The position numbers were made by a program, and so were the translations under genes. From Nocardia sp. (GTDB lineage Bacteria; Actinomycetota; Actinomycetes; Mycobacteriales; Mycobacteriaceae), in assembly GCF_025465275.1 (NCBI RefSeq), contig NZ_JAODNK010000018.1:1-64000 (forward strand): DNA of 64,000 bases, given 5' to 3'. Each line of letters opens with the position of its first letter. Positions within the stretch are counted from its first letter, which is position 1. A model generated the notes under the pieces. The model saw nothing but the letters and a program-made list of their open reading frames with translations, was not told where the DNA came from and did not search any database. This document shows, piece by piece, positions 1 through 7,000 of the stretch.

Positions 1-117
1 GCCGTCGGGGTCCATCATCAGCAGCAGATCGATATCGGGCCGCAGTTTCCGCAACCACGCCCCCGTGGGCAGCATCCCCAGTCCGGAGTCTATGAGCGCG
101 ACGATCACACCTGTCAC
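1..117 (-). CDS. Asp/Glu racemase-family protein, N-terminus only (runs off window)
   Basis: Only the first 39 codons lie in the window. The translation contains VIVALIDSGLGMLPTGAW and ends in an LLLMMDPDG stretch. The DSG-G segment matches the first catalytic loop of glutamate/aspartate racemases (Asp and Ser at the start of the Rossmann-like fold), and actinobacterial members continue with a similar LRPDxDL..MDPDG stretch. The start is uncertain: GTG at 117 or GTG at 108, and neither has a strong Shine-Dalgarno. The gene lies 129 bp downstream of the FAD reductase in the same direction, so co-transcription is possible. A cell-wall MurI role is not proven, because related racemase-like proteins of other function share this start. 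Confidence 0.55.
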   Translation of the reverse strand, partial: MTGVIVALIDSGLGMLPTGAWLRKLRPDIDLLLMMDPDG

Positions 118-246
118 GGTAGTGAACGTCCTGCCTCGATCGCGAACTGTGTCCGCCCAATGGCAGGAATGAGCCGCCGAACAGGGCGGATCCGCGCTCC
201 GTGGAAGTGTCGGCTGCCGGCCGGTCCTCCCGGCTCGAGAAGGGGC

Positions 247-1494
247 TCAGGCGACCGGCTGGGCTCCGGCGAGCTGTGCGCGCATCTTCATCACCTTGCC
301 GGTCATACCGGCGCCGACAACGGCGACGAGGGTGCCCGCGCGGAAGAGGTGGGCGAGGAATTTGCGGCCCTGGTCCTCGATGATCCGGACTTCGTCGGCG
401 AGACCGGGGTTGCCGAGCACCTGGATCTTCACGTTGTACTGATCGCTCCACACATACGGAACATGCACGGCGGCAGGATGATTCACGCCGAGCAGGGCGC
501 CTGCGAGCAATTGCGCCTGCTCGCCCGCATTGGTCCAGTGCTCGACCCGCCTGTTGCGTCCGGTGCCCAGCCGCCAGGCGGCCACATCGCCGAGGGCCCA
601 GACGCCGTCCACGCCGGTGCGGCCGACCTCATCGGTGAGTACGCCACCGCCGTCGGCCGGCGCTGCCAGCGGGATATCGGAGCCGGCGAGCCAATCGGTG
701 ACCGGCACCGAGCCGACGCCGACCACCACCAGGTCGGCCTCGACGACGCTGCCGTCGCTGAGGCGGACGCCGCGTACGGCCGCGTCCTCGAGCGCGCTGT
801 TGTCGGTGTTCGTCTGGGCCGAAACGCTATTCGAGTCGTCATCGGTCGCCGTGGTGAGCAGCGACTCGACGCCGACCCCGCAGCGCACGTCCACGCCTTC
901 TTCGAGGTGCATGCGCGCCACCAGTGCGCCGATCTGTTCGCCGAGGGCCGCGGCCAGGGGAGTGGGCTGCGGTTCGACGAGGACGACGTCGACGCCGCGC
1001 TCCCGGAAGCTTGCGGTGAGTTCGCAGCCGATGAATCCGGCCCCGATGACGACGGCGCGCTGTGCGGTGCCGAGGTGCTCGCGCAGTCCGGCGGCGTCGT
1101 CGTGGGTGCGCAGTACGTGCACGCCGCGGGCCTGCGGGAAGCTGGGAATGCGCCGGGGCCGCAGTCCGGTGGCGATGACGAGCCGGTCGTAGCCGAGCGT
1201 GCTGCCGTCGCTGAGCGTCACCTGCCGGGCGCCGGTGTCGACGCCGGTGGCGGCCACGCCGAGCCGCAGGTCGATGCGGTTTTCCTGGAAGAATTCGGAG
1301 GGCCGCAGGGCGGTGTCGTCGGTCTCGCCGCGGACGAACTGTTTGGACAGCGGCGGGCGGTCGTAGGGTGCGCGGTCTTCGTCGCCGAGGAGGGTGATTT
1401 CCCCTTCGTAACCTGCGCGTCGCAGCTCCTCGGCGGTCCGCAGGCCGGCCAGTCCCGCGCCAACAATTAGAACGTGTTCTACCGAGTGCGACAT
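247..1494 (-). CDS. FAD/NAD(P)-dependent ferredoxin-type reductase
   Basis: A 415-aa pyridine nucleotide-disulfide oxidoreductase of the rubredoxin/putidaredoxin-reductase type. It would move electrons from NAD(P)H through FAD to a small iron-sulfur partner. Visible motifs are the N-terminal FAD-binding GAGLAG, a YDRPPLSK segment typical of this family, a second dinucleotide fold with GAGFIGCE, the FAD-contacting ALGDVA, and a C-terminal reductase domain with the YVWSDQY segment. An Asn/Ser/Thr/Asp-rich loop (TTATDDDSNSVSAQTNTDNS) in the NAD domain is unusually long. The start at 1494 (MSHSVEHV) fits the family. An alternative ATG at 1506 has a GGAA a few bases upstream. A KstR-type box lies just inside the coding region at 1468-1481, which suggests a link to sterol catabolism. 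The partner ferredoxin or monooxygenase is not adjacent. Confidence 0.85.
   Translation of the reverse strand: MSHSVEHVLIVGAGLAGLRTAEELRRAGYEGEITLLGDEDRAPYDRPPLSKQFVRGETDDTALRPSEFFQENRIDLRLGVAATGVDTGARQVTLSDGSTLGYDRLVIATGLRPRRIPSFPQARGVHVLRTHDDAAGLREHLGTAQRAVVIGAGFIGCELTASFRERGVDVVLVEPQPTPLAAALGEQIGALVARMHLEEGVDVRCGVGVESLLTTATDDDSNSVSAQTNTDNSALEDAAVRGVRLSDGSVVEADLVVVGVGSVPVTDWLAGSDIPLAAPADGGGVLTDEVGRTGVDGVWALGDVAAWRLGTGRNRRVEHWTNAGEQAQLLAGALLGVNHPAAVHVPYVWSDQYNVKIQVLGNPGLADEVRIIEDQGRKFLAHLFRAGTLVAVVGAGMTGKVMKMRAQLAGAQPVA
1468..1481. promoter_or_regulatory. KstR-type operator (intragenic, at the 5' end of the FAD reductase gene)
   Basis: TAGAACGTGTTCTA fits the published KstR consensus TnnAACnnGTTnnA for the cholesterol-catabolism repressor. 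It is identical to the core of the operator in front of kshB (8116-8139). It lies 13 to 26 nt inside the reductase reading frame, where it encodes parts of V-E-H-V-L. Repressor binding here would overlap initiation or early elongation. It could also mean that the promoter is very close, with a short or leaderless transcript. Binding is inferred. Confidence 0.6.
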
Positions 1495-1580
1495 ATCGCA
1501 CACCATATCGGTTCCGGAGGGGCCTTGACGCTGTGTCACGCACCACATCCGATCAGCTGCTGAATCGTAGCCGAGTATTT

Positions 1581-1598
1581 ATTGATCGGGCGGTCAAT
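1581..1598. promoter_or_regulatory. Candidate TetR-family operator upstream of the SPW-tetR operon
   Basis: ATTGATCGGGCGGTCAAT is a near-perfect inverted repeat: 8-bp arms with one mismatch around a central GG. It sits 53 bp upstream of the SPW gene start, in the divergent region between the FAD reductase and the SPW-tetR pair. CGGTCA/TGACCG half-sites around a short spacer are common TetR operators. The second gene of the downstream operon encodes a TetR regulator, so autoregulation is the simplest reading. The TTGATC in the left arm could also act as a -35 box, with TAAACC at 1605-1610 as a weak -10 at 17-bp spacing. Confidence 0.5.
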
Positions 1599-1650
1599 CA
1601 GGACTAAACCGGTAAGTAGGACATATTCTCAGCCTTGAAGGAGGCACCCC

Positions 1651-2004
1651 ATGTTCACCGAGAGCCGCACCCAGGATGCGGTGGCCGTCGTACTCGGCGC
1701 GTACACCGCTCTGTCTTCCCTCTGGGTTGCCCATAGTGACCGCGCTATGTGGACCCTGATCGTGCTCGGCGTACTCATCGCCCTCACTGGTCTCGGCCAT
1801 CTCGCCAACGCACTTACCGGCACCGCTCAATACGCGATGGTCGTGCTCGGCGCGCTGCTGTTCATCTCCCCGTGGGTGATGAATTTCCATGATTACACCG
1901 GTGCCTCGTGGACCGCGTGGGTGGCCGGTGCGCTGACCGCGGTGATCGGACTCGCGGCAGTGCCGGCGGTGTCGGGTCGGCTGCATACGGTGACGCATCA
2001 CTGA
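1651..2004 (+). CDS. SPW-repeat small membrane protein
   Basis: A 117-aa integral membrane protein with four hydrophobic segments. It carries the SPW-repeat signature: an SPW-F motif (ISPWVMNFHDYTG) in the second half and a diverged counterpart (LSSLWVAHSD) in the first half. No catalytic function is known for the family. A strong Shine-Dalgarno (AAGGAGG) precedes the ATG at 1651. The stop codon overlaps the ATG of the next gene (TGATG), so translation of the two is probably coupled. A TetR-like operator lies upstream. The protein is plausibly the membrane target controlled by its partner regulator, but nothing shows what it responds to. Confidence 0.8.
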   Translation: MFTESRTQDAVAVVLGAYTALSSLWVAHSDRAMWTLIVLGVLIALTGLGHLANALTGTAQYAMVVLGALLFISPWVMNFHDYTGASWTAWVAGALTAVIGLAAVPAVSGRLHTVTHH

Positions 2005-2630
2005 TGCAGATGCATCGACCCGGAGCGGGGCGTCGCCGGACCCGGAGACTCGACGGCGACGCCCGTCAGCTCATTCTCAATGCCGCGGAGAAATTGTTCG
2101 CGGCACAGGGATTCGACGCGACCCCGACGGCTGCCATTGCCGCCGGGGCCGACGTCCCCAAAGGCCTTGTCTTCTACTACTTTCCGACCAAGGATGCGAT
2201 TCTGTCGGCGCTCATGGCCGAACGCGTCCCCGCCGATCCCATCGACGACATCGAATCTGTTGTCGCACCGGGTGATCCGGCGAAGAGTCTGGTGAATCTG
2301 GATGCCGCGCTGAATCTGCGCGACAATCACTCCTCGGTCTTGCGCGTCATCATGTGGCGTGAGGCCGATACCCATCCGGATGTGCGTAAACAGTTGCGCC
2401 GCATGCGTGATCAGCTGCTGGATGTGACCGCGCGGGTGCTGCAGGCCAGCGCGCCGGGTCCGGTGCAGCCGGGCACCCTGCGTGCCTGTGCGGCGGCCTG
2501 GGTTTCGGCCATGTTCGCGATTGCCAGTACGGATCGGTTGCATGCCCTCGACGGTGTGCCGATGCCGACCGGCGACGAGATCTTCAATGTGGCGCAGGTG
2601 GTCGCGGCGGGGATGACCCACCTGGGCTGA
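2004..2630 (+). CDS. TetR/AcrR-family transcriptional regulator
   Basis: A 208-aa regulator. After a basic N-terminal arm (GRRRTRRLDGD) comes a typical TetR helix-turn-helix: ILNAAEKLFAAQGFDATPTAAIAAGADVPKGLVFYYFPTKDAILSAL, split here only by its helices, ending in the family's KGLxFYYFPxKxxL signature. The remaining ~140 residues are an all-helical ligand/dimer domain without a recognisable effector class. The start at 2004 is chosen because ATG overlaps the SPW stop by one base; ATG at 2010 is the alternative. The likely target is its own operon through the inverted repeat at 1581-1598. Confidence 0.85.
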   Translation: MQMHRPGAGRRRTRRLDGDARQLILNAAEKLFAAQGFDATPTAAIAAGADVPKGLVFYYFPTKDAILSALMAERVPADPIDDIESVVAPGDPAKSLVNLDAALNLRDNHSSVLRVIMWREADTHPDVRKQLRRMRDQLLDVTARVLQASAPGPVQPGTLRACAAAWVSAMFAIASTDRLHALDGVPMPTGDEIFNVAQVVAAGMTHLG

Positions 2631-2731
2631 TGTTTGCTGGCGTGTCGCTGCACACTCTGAAAGCAATCCACACGACACTCGTTTCGGGATGTAATCCGGT
2701 GCGGGTACTGCAATCTGTCGTGGAGGAACTG

Positions 2732-3949
2732 ATGAGGGCCAAATGGTTGCCACGCATAGTCGGCTACTGCGGTGTGATCACCGTGGGGTTGGTGATCGTG
2801 GCCGTTGCCCCGGCGGCTTCGGCGGAGCCCAGCTATCCCATCGCGGATCCGGACCCGTTCTATGCGCAGCCCGCGGATATGGCGAGTCACCGCCCCGGCG
2901 ATGTCCTGGATTCGCGAGTCATGCCGCCGCTGCCCTACTTTCCGGACACCACCGTCACCATGATCAAGTTCCGCTCCACCAGCTCCGAGGGCGCGCCGAT
3001 CGCCGCCGTCACCACGGTGCTGACGCCGCGTGAGCATCGCCCGGACGGCCCGGTGCTGTCCTATCAGCACATCATCAACGGCCTGGGCGTCCAGTGTGCG
3101 GTGTCGCGGGTGTTGTATACGACGGACCCGGATCTCTTCGTGAAGGAATCCGTCGCCCTGAATGTGGCGCTGCGGCGCGGCTGGTCGGTGGCCCTGCCCG
3201 ACCATCTGGGACCGAATGTCGCCTATGGCGCAGCCAAATTGGGTGGTCAGATCACCCTGGACGGTATTCGTGCGGTGCAGCGGCTGCCGGGGCTGCAGGC
3301 GGCGAACAGCCCGGTGGCGATGGCCGGATATTCCGGCGGCGGTATGGCGACGGCCTGGGCGGCGGCCATGGCTTCGACTTATGCGCCCGAATTGCGGATC
3401 ACGGGTGCGGCCGAGGGCGGTGTCCCGATGAGCCTGCTGAAGATGGTGAATTCGCTGGGCCTGCAACCGCATCCGGCGTTCGGGCTGGCGATGGCGGCGG
3501 CGATCGGCTTGGAGCGGGAGTATCCGGATCGGCTGCCGATCAGTACGCAGATGAATCAGCGAGGCCTGGCGGCGCGCAATGCGATGGCCAATGGCTGCAC
3601 CAATGAAATCATGGCCGTCGGTGCGGGTCACAGCGCCGGCGAATTCGCAGCCAGCACTTCGATGATCGATGATCCGGCGGTGCGGGGAGTGCTGGAGGAG
3701 AACAGTCTGGAGCTCTACGACGGCATCCCGAATATGCCGGTGTTCGAGTGGCATTCGCCCAGTGATCCGCTGATCCCGGTGGATGCCATTGTCAATACCG
3801 ATCGCCGCTACTGTGCGGCGGGTGTGACGCTGGACATGGATATGAACGGATCTCCGGAACACCTGTCCGCCGCGGTCCTCGGTATGCCGTCCGCTCTGGC
3901 CTGGCTGGATGCCCGTTTTCGGGGTGAACCCGCACCGTCCAACTGCTGA
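2732..3949 (+). CDS. Secreted lipase (secretory lipase family)
   Basis: A 405-aa exported alpha/beta-hydrolase. Residues 1-31 form a signal peptide with a long hydrophobic core and an ASA cleavage site before EPSYP. The nucleophile elbow is GYSGG with Ser near residue 201. Acid and base candidates are the Asp in SPSDPLIPV and the His in SPEHLSAA, in the right order for a catalytic triad. Length and motifs match actinobacterial LIP-family lipases that split acylglycerols or other esters outside the cell. ATG at 2732 is preferred because GGAGG precedes it by a few bases and the signal peptide then starts normally. An in-frame ATG further upstream at 2630 would add 34 residues unlike a signal peptide. 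The gene is about 100 bp downstream of tetR and may be read through from it. Confidence 0.85.
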   Translation: MRAKWLPRIVGYCGVITVGLVIVAVAPAASAEPSYPIADPDPFYAQPADMASHRPGDVLDSRVMPPLPYFPDTTVTMIKFRSTSSEGAPIAAVTTVLTPREHRPDGPVLSYQHIINGLGVQCAVSRVLYTTDPDLFVKESVALNVALRRGWSVALPDHLGPNVAYGAAKLGGQITLDGIRAVQRLPGLQAANSPVAMAGYSGGGMATAWAAAMASTYAPELRITGAAEGGVPMSLLKMVNSLGLQPHPAFGLAMAAAIGLEREYPDRLPISTQMNQRGLAARNAMANGCTNEIMAVGAGHSAGEFAASTSMIDDPAVRGVLEENSLELYDGIPNMPVFEWHSPSDPLIPVDAIVNTDRRYCAAGVTLDMDMNGSPEHLSAAVLGMPSALAWLDARFRGEPAPSNC

Positions 3950-4032
3950 ACGGTGTAAATGCCCCAATACCGTTGCTCGTGAATCGCTTTCGCTGTGACC
4001 CGACTCGCACAGGGTGGGGTGGCACGGTAAGA

Positions 4033-4977
4033 ATGTCGCCCATGGATGCCGATTTCACCACTGGGCTGGGCTCGTCCCTGAACTCGCGTCAGGAGAGCTA
4101 CCGCCTCACTCACCCGGATACCGCCGATCCGGGCATTTCGCAGAACCCGGTGCTGACCGGCGTCGACACCGGTAATCACGCCACGCTCGGCCGTACCAGC
4201 CTGGACCAGCCGGAACAGCCGGTGCAGTGGTCCGCGCCGGTGACCCGCCGCAGCGCCCCGGAGGTGGATTCGCCGGTGCGCCGGTCGGTGCAGAATCTGG
4301 ACGCGGTCCCGCAGTGGCCGGCCGATCTCGACGCCTCGCCGCGCCGTGCCGCGCCGGATCTGGATTCCACGCCGCGGCTGAGTACCTCGGAGCTCGAGTC
4401 GGTTCCCCGCCGTGCCGCCCCTGATCTCGATTCCGTTCCACGCCTGAGCACCCCGGATTTCGATATGTCCGCGCACCGCTCGGCGACCGAGGTGGATTCG
4501 CCGGTCCGCCGCCTGCCCACCGATTTCGATTCGGCGCCGCATCGTGCCGTACCGGATTTCGACTCCTCTCCGCGTCGTGCTGCGCCGGATCTCGATTCGG
4601 GCCCGCGTCGTGCTGCGCCGGATCTCGACTCCGGCCCGCGCCGTGCCGCGCCAGAGCCTTCGCATCGCCGTGCCGCCCCGGAACCCGAACTCGCCGAACC
4701 GTCCCCGAGACCCGATGCCGCCAGGGCCCGTGAATTCCGCGCCGAGGACGCCCCTAATATCGATCTGCACCACATCATGAGTCTGCTGGTCGCCAGTCAT
4801 GATCTCGATGTAGCCGCGCAGGCCGCAGAAGCCGAAGGCGTCGTTTCCGATTTGACCCAGGCGGCCCGCCGCACCCGCGCCGCCGCAGTCGATTTGATTG
4901 CCGCCTGGTACGGCGGCCCCGAACATATGCGCAAATTCGGCGAGGTGCTGTTACAGGCCGCGGCTGAAACCGCTTGA
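4033..4977 (+). CDS. Protein with 11-residue tandem repeats and a helical C-terminus
   Basis: A 314-aa protein I do not recognise. It has no signal peptide or membrane segment. An N-terminal ~70 residues precede about 13 copies of an 11-residue repeat (consensus RRAAPDLDSxP), which alternates basic, proline and acidic residues and should be disordered. A ~70-residue C-terminal region (starting DLHHIMSLLVASHDLDVA) is Ala-rich and predicted helical, and looks like the only folded part. GGTAAG is a weak ribosome site for ATG at 4033; ATG at 4042 is possible. The neighbours give no pathway. Polar periodic repeats joined to a helical tail suggest a scaffold or spacer, which is inference only. Confidence 0.6.
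   Translation: MSPMDADFTTGLGSSLNSRQESYRLTHPDTADPGISQNPVLTGVDTGNHATLGRTSLDQPEQPVQWSAPVTRRSAPEVDSPVRRSVQNLDAVPQWPADLDASPRRAAPDLDSTPRLSTSELESVPRRAAPDLDSVPRLSTPDFDMSAHRSATEVDSPVRRLPTDFDSAPHRAVPDFDSSPRRAAPDLDSGPRRAAPDLDSGPRRAAPEPSHRRAAPEPELAEPSPRPDAARAREFRAEDAPNIDLHHIMSLLVASHDLDVAAQAAEAEGVVSDLTQAARRTRAAAVDLIAAWYGGPEHMRKFGEVLLQAAAETA
4246..4692 (+). repeat. 33-bp coding minisatellite (11-aa repeats)
   Basis: About 13 head-to-tail copies of a 33-nt unit encode variants of RRAAPDLDSGP, for example RLSTSELESVP, HRSATEVDSPV and RRLPTDFDSAP. Two adjacent copies near 4573-4640 are identical in protein and nearly so in DNA, pointing to recent duplication. The last two copies decay to RRAAPEPSH and RRAAPEPELAEP. 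One copy near 4310 is a residue short. Confidence 0.85.
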
Positions 4978-5002
4978 AGCCGAGTGCCGTTCAGCGCGCC
5001 TC

Positions 5003-5293
5003 TCACAGCCAGCGTTGGACGCCGCTGTGGTCGGAGCAGGTGCCATCGCGGTGCTGGCTGAATGAGTAAGTGCCGTCGCCGCATTGGGCGGTGGCTCCGG
5101 GCGGCGCCCCGGGTGCGCCGGCTGGGTCGTGGATGCAATCTCCACTGGAGTTGACGTAATCGCCTGGGCCGCAGGTGGCGGCGACGGCGGTCGCGGCCGT
5201 CGCGGCGGTTGAGCCGCCTCCGATCAGCGCGAGTGTGCCGAGGGCTGCGACCAGTACGCCGAGCGGGTGCCGTTTTGTAAGGTGGAGTCGCAT
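5003..5293 (-). CDS. Small secreted DUF3761 protein
   Basis: A 96-aa exported protein. A signal peptide (basic start, then a hydrophobic core ending near ATAATAVAA) is followed by the compact Cys-rich DUF3761 region: CGPGDYVNSSGDCIHDP, an Ala/Pro linker, then CGDGTYSFSQHRDGTCSDH and a terminal GVQRWL. Four cysteines could form two disulfides outside the cell. Function is unknown for the family. The start at 5293 has GGAG six bases upstream; a longer form from 5329 would spoil the signal peptide. It is divergent from the AlkD gene across 127 bp. Confidence 0.8.
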   Translation of the reverse strand: MRLHLTKRHPLGVLVAALGTLALIGGGSTAATAATAVAATCGPGDYVNSSGDCIHDPAGAPGAPPGATAQCGDGTYSFSQHRDGTCSDHSGVQRWL

Positions 5294-5420
5294 ATTCGCT
5301 CCAAGGATGTTTGCGTGCAGGCTGCGCACTTATACCTGGTTATCGCGATCCCCTGGGCGGCTATTACGGCGTCGGGCGTGGGTGCGAGTTCGTGTCGGTG
5401 GGGTGTTGGATCATGGTGTG

Positions 5421-6158
5421 ATGCGGGAATTGACGGCTGCGGCGGTACAGGCCGAATTGCTGAAAGTCGCCGATGCCGCGGATGCGGTGCACTTACAGCG
5501 CTTCTTCAAGACCGGGCCGGGGGAGTACGGCGCGGGGGATGTATTCATCGGGGTGCGGGTGCCGAAGACGCGGGCGGTGGTGAAGCCGTTCGCCGGGTTG
5601 CCGCTTTCGGAGATCGATGTGTTGCTCGACAGTGCGGTGCACGAGCATCGGCTGGCGGGGTTGGTGATTTTGAATGGGGAGATGGCGCGGGCCATGCGCA
5701 AGCGGGGCGCGGATATCGCCCGGCAGCAGCGGATCGTCGAGTTGTATCTGGCCGCGGTGCGGCGGGGCCGGGTGAACAACTGGGATCTGGTGGACGCTTC
5801 GGCGGAGTTCATTGTCGGGCCGTGGTTGCTGGAGCGACCGCGCGAGTTGCTGTTCGAGTTGGCGGAGCAGGAATCACTGTGGCAGCGACGGGTGGCGCTG
5901 CTGTCGTCTTTCGCATTCATCAAGGCGGGCGAGGCCGGCACGACGATCGAGTTGTGCGAGCGGCTGCTCGCGGATCAGCGCGATCTGATTCAGAAGGCCG
6001 TCGGCTGGATGCTCCGGGAGATCGGCAAGCGGGTGGATCGGGCGATTCTCACCGGTTTTCTCGATGCGCATGCGGCCGCGATGGGCCGGACAGCTTTGAG
6101 CTACGCCACAGAACACCTCCTGGCGGACCAGCGGGCGCACTATAGATCCCTGCGCTGA
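5421..6158 (+). CDS. AlkD-type DNA alkylation repair glycosylase
   Basis: A 245-aa protein built of helical HEAT-like repeats, matching the AlkC/AlkD family that excises N3- and N7-alkylated purines without flipping the base. The family's catalytic region is visible as NNWDLVDASAEFIVGPWLL (Trp near residue 121, Asp near 122/125). The N-terminal FFKTGPGEYGAGDVFIGVRVP and the C-terminal LIQKAVGWMLREIGKR segments are also typical. Length is normal. ATG at 5421 is preceded directly by an in-frame GTG (5418), so either may start. No adaptive-response genes are adjacent, so it is probably a stand-alone housekeeping repair gene. Confidence 0.85.
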   Translation: MRELTAAAVQAELLKVADAADAVHLQRFFKTGPGEYGAGDVFIGVRVPKTRAVVKPFAGLPLSEIDVLLDSAVHEHRLAGLVILNGEMARAMRKRGADIARQQRIVELYLAAVRRGRVNNWDLVDASAEFIVGPWLLERPRELLFELAEQESLWQRRVALLSSFAFIKAGEAGTTIELCERLLADQRDLIQKAVGWMLREIGKRVDRAILTGFLDAHAAAMGRTALSYATEHLLADQRAHYRSLR

Positions 6159-6210
6159 TCAGCGCTGATGCCGGTCCTTGTGAGCGGAACCTCGAGTCTC
6201 CGCACCATTT

Positions 6211-6243
6211 GTTCATCTGGGGTTAAGTTTACGTTCACCTAGC
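6211..6243 (+). promoter_or_regulatory. Candidate PHO box (PhoP/RegX3-type direct repeats)
   Basis: Three contiguous 11-nt units, GTTCATCTGGG, GTTAAGTTTAC and GTTCACCTAGC, each start with GTT. The outer two match the GTTCAYC core of the direct-repeat units bound by Streptomyces PhoP, which is orthologous to mycobacterial RegX3. The array lies 142 bp upstream of the transglycosylase gene, in a 226-bp intergenic region. Phosphate control of that gene is inferred. Confidence 0.4.
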
Positions 6244-6384
6244 GCAACCATTCTGTGACTTGTCAGGAACAGACCGCACGTTCGGTTATAGCCAGGCGTA
6301 CTCGATACACGTGCGGAATCTCCCCGCAGCGCGAGACGCATCCGGCGGGCGGCGTTCACAACACAAGTCAGCAGGGTCATTGCA

Positions 6385-6921
6385 TTGCGAAAACTGTTTC
6401 CCCTCGCCATCCTCGCCGCCCTCGCGGTAGTGCCCGTCCAGGCCGCCGCGGAGGTGCCCGGTGTGCCGCCGGAGCTGCAGCAGCCCGCTGAGCAGGCCCA
6501 GCAGTACGCCGAGAACCTGCCGCAGCCGCAGCAGGACGCGGTCCGCCAGTTCGTCCAGACGCTCCCCGCGCCGTATTCGGACCTACTGCCGCCGGTCTTC
6601 GAGAACAATCTGGACGGCTGGATCAAGAACGCCCTGTACATCATGGGTCAGCGCGGCATCCCCGGCGATTACGACAGCATCTTCCGCAATATCCAGCGGG
6701 AGTCCGGCGGTAATCCGCAGGCGATCAACCTGTACGACTCGAATGCCGCGGCCGGCATCCCGTCCAAGGGCCTGCTGCAGGTCATCGATCCGACCTTCCA
6801 GGCGTACCACGTCGACGGCACGTCCTGGGATATCTACGATCCGGTCGCGAACATCTCGGCCGCCTGCAACTACGCCGCGCACCGCTACGGCTCCATCTCC
6901 AACGTCTTCTCGGCCTACTGA
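6385..6921 (+). CDS. Secreted transglycosylase (SLT)-fold peptidoglycan hydrolase
   Basis: A 178-aa exported protein. A signal peptide covers residues 1 to about 22 and is followed by a Gln/Pro/Ala-rich mature N-terminus. The C-terminal half is a goose-lysozyme/SLT-like domain: IFRNIQRESGGNPQAIN with the likely catalytic Glu at 106, then SKGLLQVIDPTFQAY, DPVANISAACNYAAHRYG and a terminal SNVFSAY. The layout matches actinobacterial SLT proteins that cut glycan strands during wall remodelling. Translation starts at TTG 6385, with a weak AGCAGGG upstream; no better in-frame ATG precedes the signal peptide. The 226-bp upstream region contains a candidate PHO box. A hairpin follows the gene. Confidence 0.8.
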   Translation: MRKLFPLAILAALAVVPVQAAAEVPGVPPELQQPAEQAQQYAENLPQPQQDAVRQFVQTLPAPYSDLLPPVFENNLDGWIKNALYIMGQRGIPGDYDSIFRNIQRESGGNPQAINLYDSNAAAGIPSKGLLQVIDPTFQAYHVDGTSWDIYDPVANISAACNYAAHRYGSISNVFSAY

Positions 6922-6957
6922 CACCGGACCTGTCGGCACTGGGCCTGTCAACGACAA

Positions 6958-6985
6958 CGGCCGTTACGCCAGAACGCAACGGCCG
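6958..6985. terminator. Hairpin terminator between convergent genes
   Basis: An inverted repeat with 8-bp GC-rich arms (CGGCCGTT and AACGGCCG) and a 12-nt loop lies between the stop codons of the transglycosylase (6921) and kshB (7001). There is no long T-run, as is usual in high-GC actinobacteria. The position suits a bidirectional terminator. Confidence 0.5.
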
Positions 6986-7000
6986 CTTCGTATTCGGGTT

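Noticed and set aside
247..1470. A 436-residue + strand frame over the FAD reductase
   Set aside because: The minus-strand frame has all FAD/NAD motifs; the + frame has none and shows shadow composition.
2411..3967. A 518-residue minus-strand frame across tetR and the lipase
   Set aside because: Arg/His/Gln-rich shadow of two well-supported + genes.
6159..6384. A c-di-AMP-type riboswitch upstream of the transglycosylase gene
   Set aside because: Such riboswitches often precede actinobacterial wall hydrolase genes, but I could not find the conserved core sequences here. The direct-repeat array is the clearer signal.
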